In this document: piece after piece, positions 18,419-27,454 of the stretch
Position numbering within the stretch: position 1 is the stretch's first letter
Layout of the letters: every line of letters begins with the position of its first letter
Assembly: GCA_016710015.1 (NCBI GenBank)
Contig: JADJLR010000001.1
Coordinates: 682,001-746,000 of the forward strand
DNA: 64,000 nucleotides
Source of the DNA: Flavobacteriales bacterium
GTDB lineage: Bacteria > Bacteroidota > Bacteroidia > Flavobacteriales_F > PHOS-HE28
Direction of reading: 5' to 3'
Program-made: the position numbers and the translations under genes
Notes under the pieces: model-generated
Database searches by the model: none
What the model saw: the letters and a program-made list of their open reading frames with translations, nothing else
Told to the model about the DNA's origin: nothing

Positions 18419-18452
18419 ATCAGGTCGTTCCAATTCAGTTCAAATCGTTCGC

Positions 18453-21400
18453 TCAACGCACGACGGTCACGTGACCTTTGCGCTCATACTGTTCATTTCC
18501 GGTACAACGCCCTGTGTACTTCAGAACGTAAACGTAAACATCGTTCTTAACAGGCTGGCCATTGTACGTTCCATCCCACGGTTTATCCATTGAAAGTGTC
18601 TGGTAAAGCCGTTCTCCCCAGCGGTCGAATATCGTGAGTTCCAAGGTCTGGTCTCCATAGCCTTGGAACTGGAATGTGTCGTTGATCCCATCACCATTCG
18701 GGCTGAACGCGTTGGGTGTGAAGATCCGAACATCCTGATCAAGGAGAGAGACCTTCGCTGAATCGATGAACGTACAGCCGAACCGATCGATCACAGCGAA
18801 TGAATAGGTGTCAGCTACGCTCTCGACCTCCCGAACCTGTCGGGTGCTCCCATCGTCCCACAGGTACGCTGCCGCACCATCCAAGGGGATCCGAAGCAGA
18901 ACGGGGTCATCTGGACATGTGTATTCTTCAATGACCAGATCATAGACCGGAGGGTCCGCCACGAGAACCGTATCCGTCCCAACACATCCAGCGGCGTTGG
19001 AGATCGTGACCCAGTACTCGCCTACCTCGTCAACAACGATGGTCGGTGAGGTGGCTCCCGTACTCCAAAGTCGGGTTCCTTCTATCGAGCTCGCGTCCAG
19101 CTCCACGGACATTCCTTGGCACAACGCACGGTCAACGAGCTGGAAATCGAAATCGATGGGTGCCACGGTCACGTTAGTGGCCAAGGTGTCTGGTCCACCG
19201 CAGCCGAAAGGATCCCGCACGATCAGCATCACGTCATAGGTTCCAGATAGGTCGAAAACATGGGAGATCGCGGCCGTCGTGAATTCGGTCCCGTCGCCCA
19301 AGATCCAATGCAGGTCCAAAGGATCCCCTGTACTGGTACTCGTTGCATTCAGAAGGAGCTGCGTACAATCCTCCACTTGGAACCATTCCATATCCGCCGC
19401 AACGACCTGTTGTTCGCCGATCTCGATCAAAAAGAGGGTCGTGTCCGCCAGATTGCAAGCCAAGGAGTCCAATGCGATCAAGAGGACGGTGAATTCACCA
19501 GGTTGGGTATAGGTATGACTGGGCTCGAACGCTTCCACCATTGGACTGCCATCCCCGAAATCCCAGAACCAAGTATCGCCTGAACTCTCATTGGAGAAAT
19601 CCACAGTGATCGGCGCACAGCCGGTATTCACGGCGGATGCACCAGCTGCATTCACCCCGGCCACGCCGAAGTCGATCTTGAACACACCGATGTCCCAACC
19701 TATTGTCTGACCGGTAGCCCAGGCCCAAGGCGTAGTCTGAAGACTACCCATTCCACTGCACACGCCTTGATAGACGACCCCGTTCTTGTCGAAACGGCTC
19801 GTTCCCCCATCCACATGGCTACCTCCGTAGTAGGTTCCGAAGAGGATATCGATGAGGTCCACGTCGAACGCAGCGAGGTAAAAAGAGCCATCGGTATATA
19901 AGGCATCCGGGGTGGTCGGAAGGCCATCTGTGGAGTTGTAGCTGGAGATGTAGATGTTGTCGCAAACATCCACGAGGAAGGCAACCGGGGTGGCCCCGCC
20001 GAATCCACCTGCCAACGGGCCAATGGTCGTAGTGATCAGCAGGTCCGAAAGATCACCGGACAATTTGGCGATGAAGATCGGAGCGTCGGGTTGGCCGTAG
20101 GTTCCAACAGGGGAGATCGGCAAGCTCCCGTCCGTTTGGCCATAGATCCAAACGTCTCCATTGAGGTCCGTGTCCAGGAAATATGACCGGTCCTCTTCGT
20201 CCGTTCCGAAGAACGTACCAGCTACCATGCTGGACAGATCGGGCGCTAGGCGTACCACGTAACCGTCGCGGTCTCCGCCTATGTACGTGGGTTGCGAGCT
20301 TCCTGCTGTGACAGGGAGATCCGAACTTTCAGTTGAGCCTGTTACCAGGATAGCTCCATCCTGCGCAACACGGATACCTAGAGCATTGTCATCTTCACTT
20401 CCCCCAAGAAATGTGCTATGGACCATGCTGCTACAGTCCGGAGTGACCGCGAATACCACACCATCTTGACCACCGCCATGTACACTCTGGAAACAGCCAG
20501 TGGTGGTCGGAAAGTCAGGTGACGAACTGAAGCTGACCACCAATATGTTACTGGCTCCGTCCAAATAGATCTCTCCACGATACTGTTCACCGTAATTCGC
20601 TCCCATACCATTCAACCCATCCACACTATTCCCACCTACGAATGTGGATCCGATCAAGGTGGCTCCATCGGCGCTCACATGGGTCACGACAATATCCGTT
20701 TGCCCGCCAAGGCTGGTATCGAACGCACCCGCCGTGACCGGGAAGTCACTGGAATTCGATGAGCCAAGGATACACAGTTCACCGAGTGCGTTGACTATCA
20801 TGCTGTGCGGATTCTCTCCTGCACTTCCTCCTAGGTAACTTGCCCAGATCAGTTGGCTACCATCCGGATTGTACTTGCTGAAGGACATATCCGTTCCGCC
20901 ACCTCCCATGTTGGTCTGGAATGCGCCAACGGTCGCCGGATAGGTAGGACCGAAGTTGCGCGCACCAGAGTAGATGTTGTCGTTCCCATCATAGGTGGCG
21001 CAATGTCCGTAGTTACTGGAGCCTGTGGCACCACTAAGGGTACTCGCAATAAGCACCGGGTCGATGACCACAGGCCGACTTTGGTCCACCGGAGTTGGAA
21101 ATGAGAACCGCAGCACGCCATTCCGTATCCGGTATCCACACGCGATGGGCTCTCTGGCCACATCCGCATAGAAGGCCACCGGTCGCATTTCCATGACCTC
21201 TCCAACGGAGGTAGTGATGATCAAGTCCCCAGAAGGGTCGATACGTTCACCTTCCGTACCAATGTACTGGAATGCTACTTGATCGGAAGCTGATCCTGGG
21301 GCCAAGAGTACATCATACTTGAGATGCCCTTCATGAGAATAGTAGCGCACATCCACGCCAGGCCAGACTCCTCGATAGATCACCTCATCGTATCCGTCCA

Positions 21401-21803
21401 CATGGCCTTTCCAGCGCCTCGGATCATTGCCCAAGAAGAAATTCTCATATCCAGGTCGTACACCATTCGCTTCGATGGCGAGGTCGGGAGATGGCTGATA
21501 GAATCGGGTGCGCCATGCATGTCCGTAGAGCGGAGTAGCCGACCATTCCTCGATACTCATGTTGGCCGCGTCGTGCATCAACCTGTCCGTCCCCTCAGCG
21601 TATTTCACCCAAGACGCACCATTGCGTTCCAAGAAGACCGTTGCACCGTTCACTGCGGTCCGGAATAGCACCGGGGCTTCCCATTGCCCGATATTCCGAG
21701 TGAATCGCGGCCTTGCCTCTCCATGTGAATGTGAAGCACTGACCGCATCGCTCAGCAACAAGCCCAAGAGAAGAAAAAGATGGTACGGCCAATTGCTATG
21801 CAT
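18453..21803 (-). CDS. Giant secreted SBBP/PKD protein with T9SS type B sorting domain, paralog 3
   Basis: Secreted protein of 1116 residues, upstream-most of the tandem trio on the minus strand. The ATG at 21803 gives signal peptide WPYHLFLLLGLLLSDAVSAS; a longer frame upstream from 21920 has no leader-like sequence and was rejected. Domains: DUF7948-like head (FTRNIGQWEAPVLFRTA), SBBP propeller (STFVGGNSVDG, STFLGGSEDDNALGI), PKD (WFWDFGDGS, LHWILGDGT), Ig-like segments (RLWSTGATSPTI, YLWDDGSTRQ) and the type B tail NAFSPNGDGINDTF ... KGHVTVVR. The short spacing to paralog 2 (34 bases) suggests possible co-transcription of these two. Confidence 0.88.
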   Translation of the reverse strand: MHSNWPYHLFLLLGLLLSDAVSASHSHGEARPRFTRNIGQWEAPVLFRTAVNGATVFLERNGASWVKYAEGTDRLMHDAANMSIEEWSATPLYGHAWRTRFYQPSPDLAIEANGVRPGYENFFLGNDPRRWKGHVDGYDEVIYRGVWPGVDVRYYSHEGHLKYDVLLAPGSASDQVAFQYIGTEGERIDPSGDLIITTSVGEVMEMRPVAFYADVAREPIACGYRIRNGVLRFSFPTPVDQSRPVVIDPVLIASTLSGATGSSNYGHCATYDGNDNIYSGARNFGPTYPATVGAFQTNMGGGGTDMSFSKYNPDGSQLIWASYLGGSAGENPHSMIVNALGELCILGSSNSSDFPVTAGAFDTSLGGQTDIVVTHVSADGATLIGSTFVGGNSVDGLNGMGANYGEQYRGEIYLDGASNILVVSFSSSPDFPTTTGCFQSVHGGGQDGVVFAVTPDCSSMVHSTFLGGSEDDNALGIRVAQDGAILVTGSTESSDLPVTAGSSQPTYIGGDRDGYVVRLAPDLSSMVAGTFFGTDEEDRSYFLDTDLNGDVWIYGQTDGSLPISPVGTYGQPDAPIFIAKLSGDLSDLLITTTIGPLAGGFGGATPVAFLVDVCDNIYISSYNSTDGLPTTPDALYTDGSFYLAAFDVDLIDILFGTYYGGSHVDGGTSRFDKNGVVYQGVCSGMGSLQTTPWAWATGQTIGWDIGVFKIDFGVAGVNAAGASAVNTGCAPITVDFSNESSGDTWFWDFGDGSPMVEAFEPSHTYTQPGEFTVLLIALDSLACNLADTTLFLIEIGEQQVVAADMEWFQVEDCTQLLLNATSTSTGDPLDLHWILGDGTEFTTAAISHVFDLSGTYDVMLIVRDPFGCGGPDTLATNVTVAPIDFDFQLVDRALCQGMSVELDASSIEGTRLWSTGATSPTIVVDEVGEYWVTISNAAGCVGTDTVLVADPPVYDLVIEEYTCPDDPVLLRIPLDGAAAYLWDDGSTRQVREVESVADTYSFAVIDRFGCTFIDSAKVSLLDQDVRIFTPNAFSPNGDGINDTFQFQGYGDQTLELTIFDRWGERLYQTLSMDKPWDGTYNGQPVKNDVYVYVLKYTGRCTGNEQYERKGHVTVVR

Positions 21804-21924
21804 TTTATTATGAACTCGAACAGAGTTGCCATCGATATGACGCACCGACCCCATCTGCCGTTGCCCAACCGAGGAGCCCAGCAAGCACCATGCATGAACC
21901 GCTGATCCGGCATCGCCCACTCCC

Positions 21925-23805
21925 CTACCGGAACTGTAGTTCGTAGAGCCTACGGTATGCCCCGTTCTGAGTCAAGAGTTCCTGATGGTCCCCTTGTTCC
22001 AGGATCCGACCTTTATCCAAAACGATGATCCGATCGGCATTCTGGATGGTGCTGAGCCGGTGGGCGATCACGATGCTGGTACGCCCTTTGGTGATACGCT
22101 CGGTAGCCTGTTGGATCAGCAGTTCACTGGTACTGTCCACGCTGCTCGTGGCCTCGTCCAGGATAAGCACCCGTGGCTCGTTCACGACCGCACGGATGAA
22201 GGCGATGAGTTGCCGTTGGCCCAAGCTCAGGATCCCGCCGCGCTCCCGGACCTCGGTGTCGTACCCGTTCGGTAACCGCTTGATGAAATCGTGCGCTTGC
22301 ACAGCACGGGCCGCCGCGATCACCGCTTCGCGAGAGATCGTCGGGTCGCCCAGGGTAATGTTGTTGTGTACCGTATCGCTGAACAGGAACACATCCTGAA
22401 GGACCACGGAAATGCTCTTGCGCAGCTCGGCCAAGGAATAGGTCCGAATATCCTCACCATCCAAGAGGATCTCTCCCTCTTGGAATTCATAGGCCCGGCT
22501 CAACACATTCACGATGCTGCTCTTGCCCGACCCAGTAGCACCGACCAAGGCGATCATCTGTCCAGCGTACACGTCGAGGTCGATGTCCTTGAGTACGAAA
22601 TCCTCGCCATCATACGCGAACCAGACCTTCTTGAAGGAGATGTCACCCCGCAGGTCCTTGGTGGAGCGGGTGCCCCGATCCGCGACTTGAGCTTCTGTAT
22701 CCAGCACCTTGAAGACCCGTTCGCTCCCCACCATACCCATTTGGAGCACGTTGAATCGATCCGCCAACTGCCGGATGGGTCGGAACAACATGTTGATGAA
22801 TAGGATGTATGCGAAGAGGTCACCGACCGTGGCCACACCTGCCAATACGTCGCGAACACCCCACCACACGAGGAAGGCCAGCGAAACGGCACTGAGGATC
22901 TCCACCACCGGGAAGAAGATGCTGTAGGCCAGGACCCCTCGAATATGGGCTTTCCGATGCTCGCGGTTGATGGCTTGGAACTTGGCATACTCCTGCTTCT
23001 CCCTACCAAAGAGTTGAACGATGGACATGGCTTGGATATGCTCTTGCACGAACGCATTGAGCCGGGCCACTTGGGTCCGCACATCTTGGAAACTTCTCTG
23101 AATGCTGTTCTTGAAGTAATTCGTACTCCAGAGTAAGAGAGGGATCGGCAACATGCTCAGGAGCGCCAGTTTCCAGTTGTACACGAACATGACCACCACC
23201 ACGACCACTAGCTTGAGGATATCGCCCATGATCATGAGCAGCCCTTGGGAGAAGATGTCGTCGATGGTCTCGATGTCGCTGATCACACGGGTGACCAACG
23301 TTCCGATCGGGGTACGATCGAAATAGCGCAATTTGAACGCGAGCACCTTGGCATACAGTTTCTGGCGCAGATCGAAGGTGACGGCTTGTCCCAGCCAACT
23401 GGTCCAATAGGCTTGCACGTACTGCACCACGGTCTCCACCACCAGGACCACTACGATGGTGATGGTGATCGCCCAAACCAATGTCCATGTTCCAGCACCG
23501 ACTAGATCGCGAACCACTTCGGCCATCCAAGCGATGCTGCGGGCATTCCAATTGGCACCATCGGCGAGAGCGAATAGTTGATCGTAGTTGGATGAAGCCA
23601 CATCCACCAACCAACCCAGAAGAATGGGCCGCACCACTCCCACAAGACTGAGGATCACGGTGAGCAATACCGTTACACGGAACACCGTGCGATAAGGCTT
23701 GGCGAATGCGAACACACGACCGAACAACTCGCGATCGAAAGCCTTGCCTTGGACTTCTTTGGTCACCTTTTCCTTGACCGGTATGGCAGTTGATGCTGCG
23801 CTCAT
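21925..23805 (-). CDS. ABC exporter, fused membrane and ATPase domains
   Basis: Half-transporter of 626 residues with an ABC type-1 membrane domain (six predicted helices, about residues 30-340) and a C-terminal ATPase (about 375-620): Walker A VGATGSGKSS, Q-loop SVVLQDVFLF, Walker B RVLILDEATSS, H-loop IVIAHRLST. The signature reads LSLGQRQLIAF instead of LSGGQ, a variant usual in MdlB-like multidrug exporters. The ATG at 23805 overlaps the truA stop (ATGA), so it is translationally coupled to truA; the longer frame reported upstream is antisense of nothing and simply runs through truA in another frame. Substrate unknown. Confidence 0.9.
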   Translation of the reverse strand: MSAASTAIPVKEKVTKEVQGKAFDRELFGRVFAFAKPYRTVFRVTVLLTVILSLVGVVRPILLGWLVDVASSNYDQLFALADGANWNARSIAWMAEVVRDLVGAGTWTLVWAITITIVVVLVVETVVQYVQAYWTSWLGQAVTFDLRQKLYAKVLAFKLRYFDRTPIGTLVTRVISDIETIDDIFSQGLLMIMGDILKLVVVVVVMFVYNWKLALLSMLPIPLLLWSTNYFKNSIQRSFQDVRTQVARLNAFVQEHIQAMSIVQLFGREKQEYAKFQAINREHRKAHIRGVLAYSIFFPVVEILSAVSLAFLVWWGVRDVLAGVATVGDLFAYILFINMLFRPIRQLADRFNVLQMGMVGSERVFKVLDTEAQVADRGTRSTKDLRGDISFKKVWFAYDGEDFVLKDIDLDVYAGQMIALVGATGSGKSSIVNVLSRAYEFQEGEILLDGEDIRTYSLAELRKSISVVLQDVFLFSDTVHNNITLGDPTISREAVIAAARAVQAHDFIKRLPNGYDTEVRERGGILSLGQRQLIAFIRAVVNEPRVLILDEATSSVDSTSELLIQQATERITKGRTSIVIAHRLSTIQNADRIIVLDKGRILEQGDHQELLTQNGAYRRLYELQFR

Positions 23806-24572
23806 TCCACGGTATTGGAGGGTATGAACGGATAGCGAATGTGCTCCAGATACAGCCCTCTTGCGGAAGCGCTCTTGCCAGCCATGGAGCGGTCCTTGGC
23901 GGCGATCACGGTCAGCATGCTTTCCGGTTGTGCTTGACCCTTGCCGATGCGGATGCAGGTCCCCACGATGGCGCGCACCATGTTGCGTAGGAAACGATCG
24001 GCATGGATGCGGAAGCGATAGCCGTTGGGAAGGGTCTCCCACTCGGCCACGCGGACATCGCAGATCATGGTCTTGGCATCGCTACCGGCCTTGCAGAAGC
24101 TGGTAAGATCCTGTTTGCCGATCAGGTGCTTGCATGCTTCGTTCATGGCATCCACATCCAGTGCGGGGTGCAGCACATGGGCCCGGTCGGCCATGAAGGC
24201 ATCCTTCTTTCGCAGGATGAGGTAGACATAGCCCCGCTCGGTGGCACTGAAACGCGCATGGGCATCGTCGGCCACCGGGATCACGCGTTTCACGGCGATG
24301 CTATCGGGCAACATGCTGTTCAAACTGTACACGAGCCGTTCATCCACGTGGCATTCCGAAGGGGCATCGAAATGCAGGTAATAGTCCGTGGCATGCACAC
24401 CGGTATCGGTTCTGCCGCAGCCCACCACGTAGAGTTCGGGTAAATGCAATATGGTGCGAAGTGCGCGCTCCACTGCCTCCTGTACACTAGGAGCCTCCGG
24501 TTGCCGCTGCCAACCACGGAACTGCGTTCCATTGTACGCGAGTTGCAAGAAGTAGCGAGGCTTGATCTCCAT
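23802..24572 (-). CDS. truA: tRNA pseudouridine(38-40) synthase
   Basis: Cytoplasmic enzyme making pseudouridine in the anticodon stem-loop of tRNAs, 256 residues. Diagnostic motifs: LAYNGTQFRGWQRQP at the start, the catalytic aspartate in VVGCGRTDTGVHA, and RFLRNMVRAIVGTCIRIGKG. The ATG at 24572 is right because a perfect promoter element lies just upstream and would fall inside a longer version beginning at 24620. The gene leads a two-gene operon with the ABC exporter. Confidence 0.95.
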   Translation of the reverse strand: MEIKPRYFLQLAYNGTQFRGWQRQPEAPSVQEAVERALRTILHLPELYVVGCGRTDTGVHATDYYLHFDAPSECHVDERLVYSLNSMLPDSIAVKRVIPVADDAHARFSATERGYVYLILRKKDAFMADRAHVLHPALDVDAMNEACKHLIGKQDLTSFCKAGSDAKTMICDVRVAEWETLPNGYRFRIHADRFLRNMVRAIVGTCIRIGKGQAQPESMLTVIAAKDRSMAGKSASARGLYLEHIRYPFIPSNTVE

Positions 24573-24594
24573 ATGCCGATCGGCCAGAAGGGCG

Positions 24595-24602
24595 CAAAGG
24601 TA
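24595..24602 (-). promoter_or_regulatory. -7 promoter element for truA
   Basis: Minus-strand TACCTTTG, perfect TAnnTTTG, 22 bases before the truA ATG. Confidence 0.55.
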
Positions 24603-24682
24603 CTTGGTGCGTAAGGGCATACATCACCAAGCTAGAAGTGGGCCACGTCCCTCATGCCGTTAACCATCGCGCAACTGAAAGA

Positions 24683-25522
24683 TCACTGCACGACCACCTT
24701 CACTGCGGAACCTCTTACTCGTAAGAAATAGATCCCTTCGGAGAGACGGCTTAGATCGAAAGCCTCGGAAGTGCCTGAGACCGTGCCCGTGCCGAAGGTC
24801 CGACCAGCGGCATCATTCAACCTGTAGTGATCCCCTTGCGCTGTACCAGTCAAAGTGAAGTGACCATCATTCGGGTTCGGCCCGACCGCAAGCACTGGAG
24901 TCCACGGTTCAGCAACAGTGAGAATGATCTCCGAACACCACGTGTATGGTTCATCCAGATCATCCTCATATTCGGCACAGAATGTATAGGCGGGGTCAGC
25001 GCAACCGAGAGGAGTGATCCAGATCGGTCGCAGCACACCGAAGAGGCTACCGATCCCTTCCAGCCAAACATCGTCGTTGTTCAAGTGGAATCTACGCCGC
25101 TCCCTCCCAAGGATCTGGACCGTTTCGATCTGTTGGATCACGGCGTGGTCATAGAAATAGTAGTTGTCGAAATAGGCCGTATCCCCCACCAACAGACCAA
25201 AATCATAAAGGGTCACGATCGAATCAATAGGCAGGTACTCGCCGGAGGTGCCCCAGAGAAGTACGCGTTCACCGTCCACGGCGATGCGACCAATGGAAGG
25301 TCCGAATTCACCCCAATCCAGACCAATGAATTGTACAGAGGGCTGTGCTTGATAGGTCTGTGTCTCGTAGGCTGTCCACGAACCATTGATCGGGTCCATG
25401 CAGGGCCATGCCAAGCTGAACTCGGCTCCAACATTCGGAAAGGTCCGATCGGTCTGTGAAAAGACATTCGAAGCAACCGCGAAGAAGGCCACGACCAATA
25501 TCAGGTTCGATCGATGATTCAT
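24683..25522 (-). CDS. Secreted protein with T9SS type A sorting domain
   Basis: Protein of 279 residues, unknown function. It has a signal peptide (LILVVAFFAVASNVFSQ), a middle region of about 170 residues rich in Tyr/Trp with WLEGIGSLFG and several Cys (PLGCAD, YTWCSE), a pattern often seen in uncharacterised T9SS cargo, and a C-terminal sorting domain (VGPNPNDGHFTLTG, DAAGRTFGTGTV, LSEGIYFLRVRG, KVVVQ). It stands alone, divergent from the phosphoesterase gene. Confidence 0.82.
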   Translation of the reverse strand: MNHRSNLILVVAFFAVASNVFSQTDRTFPNVGAEFSLAWPCMDPINGSWTAYETQTYQAQPSVQFIGLDWGEFGPSIGRIAVDGERVLLWGTSGEYLPIDSIVTLYDFGLLVGDTAYFDNYYFYDHAVIQQIETVQILGRERRRFHLNNDDVWLEGIGSLFGVLRPIWITPLGCADPAYTFCAEYEDDLDEPYTWCSEIILTVAEPWTPVLAVGPNPNDGHFTLTGTAQGDHYRLNDAAGRTFGTGTVSGTSEAFDLSRLSEGIYFLRVRGSAVKVVVQ

Positions 25523-25595
25523 TTGCTGGTGGAGTTGCTAGACCAAATCTAGCGCTTTCTTTTCCCGCATTGTCTCCATCCCTCATCTTCGCCCC

Positions 25596-26096
25596 ATGCG
25601 CATCGGACTCCTCAGTGACACCCATGGTTGGCTGGACCCTCGGATCCAGGAGCACTTCTCAGCTTGCGATGCGATCTGGCACGCCGGGGACATTGGCGGG
25701 AACGGTGTTGCGGAAGAATTGGCGCGCTGGAAACCACTTGTAGCGGTACATGGCAACATCGACGATGGATCCGCACGTCTGGCTTATCCAGAACATCAAC
25801 GTTTCACATTGGAAGGCGTCCGCGTTTGGATGACCCACATTGGTGGAAAGCCTCCGCGCTACGACCGTGCGGTGATCGAGGAACTCCGCTCCACCCCACC
25901 TGCTCTTTTCATCTGTGGGCATTCGCATATCTGCTTGGTTCAATTCGACCCCAAGATCAATTGCTTGTACATGAACCCCGGCGCAGCGGGCAGGCACGGT
26001 TGGCACCAAGTTCGTACGGTCCTGCGTTTCAGTCTGGAGGCTTCAACGATCAAGGATCTGGAGGTGATCGAGCTGGGCAAACGCAGCCGCCTTTGA
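25596..26096 (+). CDS. YfcE/MJ0936-type metallophosphoesterase
   Basis: Cytoplasmic phosphodiesterase of 166 residues binding two metal ions. Motifs: LLSDTHG (D-x-H), WHAGDIGG (GD), VHGNIDD (GN[HD]) and ICGHSHI (GH-x-H), the last followed by MNPGAAGRHG, as in the small YfcE-like family. Only 15 bases separate it from the following septum gene, suggesting one operon. The physiological substrate cannot be told. Confidence 0.9.
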   Translation: MRIGLLSDTHGWLDPRIQEHFSACDAIWHAGDIGGNGVAEELARWKPLVAVHGNIDDGSARLAYPEHQRFTLEGVRVWMTHIGGKPPRYDRAVIEELRSTPPALFICGHSHICLVQFDPKINCLYMNPGAAGRHGWHQVRTVLRFSLEASTIKDLEVIELGKRSRL

Positions 26097-26111
26097 ACCC
26101 AACACGGGATC

Positions 26112-26477
26112 GTGGATACGGAACGTACTAACGGATCGTTCTTGGTCGGACAGGCCGATACCTTCGCGAACGTGAAGAAGCTCTTGGACCGCATTCCCGA
26201 ACAGTTCCGTAACCGATACAGCGTTGCGGTGCTCGCTCTTTTGGTGTGGGTCACCTTGTTCGACCGCAACGATGCGTGGACCACTTATAAGAATCGGAGG
26301 ACGTTGAGTAGGATGCATGAGCAGAAGGAGTGGTACTCGTCAGAGATAGCGCGCACGAAGGAGCAACTGCACGAGCTTTCCAGTGACAAGGAGTTGCTGG
26401 AGAAATTCGCACGGGAACGGTATCTGATGAAGCGGGACAACGAGGATATCTTCGTTCTGGTCCCAGAACATCACTAG
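26112..26477 (+). CDS. Septum formation initiator (DivIC/FtsB family)
   Basis: Small bitopic division protein of 121 residues. It has a cytoplasmic N-terminus, one membrane helix at about 37-51 (YSVAVLALLVWVTLF), a coiled coil from about 66 to 95 (leucine/Glu-rich, MHEQKEWYSSEIARTKEQL) and the family end FARERYLMKRDNEDIFVL. It would act in the FtsB-FtsL-FtsQ complex at the septum. Start is GTG at 26112; no better start fits. Its TAG stop shares the palindrome CTAG with the stop of the convergent SGNH gene. Confidence 0.9.
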   Translation: MDTERTNGSFLVGQADTFANVKKLLDRIPEQFRNRYSVAVLALLVWVTLFDRNDAWTTYKNRRTLSRMHEQKEWYSSEIARTKEQLHELSSDKELLEKFARERYLMKRDNEDIFVLVPEHH

Positions 26478-27454
26478 GGCACACTCCCTGGTCCAACGCA
26501 ACAATGGACTTGCGCGCTGGCGCATAGATCGCGGATCAATTGCGTGGTGCGCACTTGGCGCCCTTTGGCATTCAGGTGATAGTGCGTGTCGTAGAACAGC
26601 GTATCCGGGTACACGTAGTCTTCCGTCCTGCCGATGATCTCGAATCCACTCTCGCGCAAGCCATCGCGCATGGCCTGGTGGAAAGTTGAACGGAAACTGC
26701 TCTTTGCAATGGACGGCCAAGTGAACACCAACTCACCGCCATGTGTGTTGACCTCAACGGCCAAGGCACGTACCAAGGGGTCGAACTCCTCACCGATGTA
26801 CGGTTCGAAGAAGTCGACCGCCTGCTGTCGCGAAGCTTCACGCGGAGGGCGGTCCAAATGGCTGATCACATCGCCTTGTGCATTGAAGCCATTTGCCCTG
26901 TACACGGGATCCAGTGAATCGTCCTTCCAAGCTCCGCTGAGTTCCTTCCACCGCCCCTGCATCCGCATGACGGCGATCCCGACGACAACCTTGGGTCGTT
27001 GGTACCATGGCATGTAATGTAACGCCCCCAGATAGCGATCCGCTGTGAGGATATGCAGGTCGTTATCCTTCGTGGACTTGCTGTAACAGGAGTGTTCCAG
27101 TGCAACGATCACCAGGTCTCCCCGACCGATGCTTCCCTTCACTTCCTCCACCATGAACCGAAAGCCGAGACTCGCGTGGATGCTCATGTTCACCACCGGC
27201 ATGCACAGGGCCTTCTCCAATCGCTCACTATCGATCCCAAAAGCCGCGTTACTCCCACCAATGATGATCACTTTGGGTGAGGGAAGCGCATCCAATCGCG
27301 CATGTTTCATGGCCACAGCTCCCATGTAATCAATGCGGGAGGCGTGCGGGCCCCAGCGATAGGCAGCACCTAGAATAGTGATCGGGATACTACAGAAAAG
27401 CAGCACCCGGATGAGCAACCGCAACGGTTCAGAACTGGAAGTAGATGAACTCAT
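26474..27454 (-). CDS. SGNH-like hydrolase/acyltransferase partner
   Basis: Protein of 326 residues with one N-terminal membrane helix (LIRVLLFCSIPITILGAAY) and a periplasmic SGNH-like domain. The nucleophile block is IIIGGSNAAFGID and the C-terminal Asp/His pair is in FYDTHYHLNAKG. Such proteins pair with MBOAT acyltransferases (as AlgJ/X or DltD do) to O-acetylate or otherwise acylate an exported polymer. Its start overlaps the MBOAT stop by 26 bases, so the pair is translationally coupled. The ATG at 27454 was chosen; a GTG at 27463 adds three residues. Confidence 0.82.
   Translation of the reverse strand: MSSSTSSSEPLRLLIRVLLFCSIPITILGAAYRWGPHASRIDYMGAVAMKHARLDALPSPKVIIIGGSNAAFGIDSERLEKALCMPVVNMSIHASLGFRFMVEEVKGSIGRGDLVIVALEHSCYSKSTKDNDLHILTADRYLGALHYMPWYQRPKVVVGIAVMRMQGRWKELSGAWKDDSLDPVYRANGFNAQGDVISHLDRPPREASRQQAVDFFEPYIGEEFDPLVRALAVEVNTHGGELVFTWPSIAKSSFRSTFHQAMRDGLRESGFEIIGRTEDYVYPDTLFYDTHYHLNAKGRQVRTTQLIRDLCASAQVHCCVGPGSVP

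Noticed and set aside
24630..24662. Possible fourth copy of the structured element (GCATGAGGGACGTGG on the minus strand)
   Set aside because: Only the first block resembles the element; the GAGGACTT, AGCCCGAC and CACGCCC blocks are missing.
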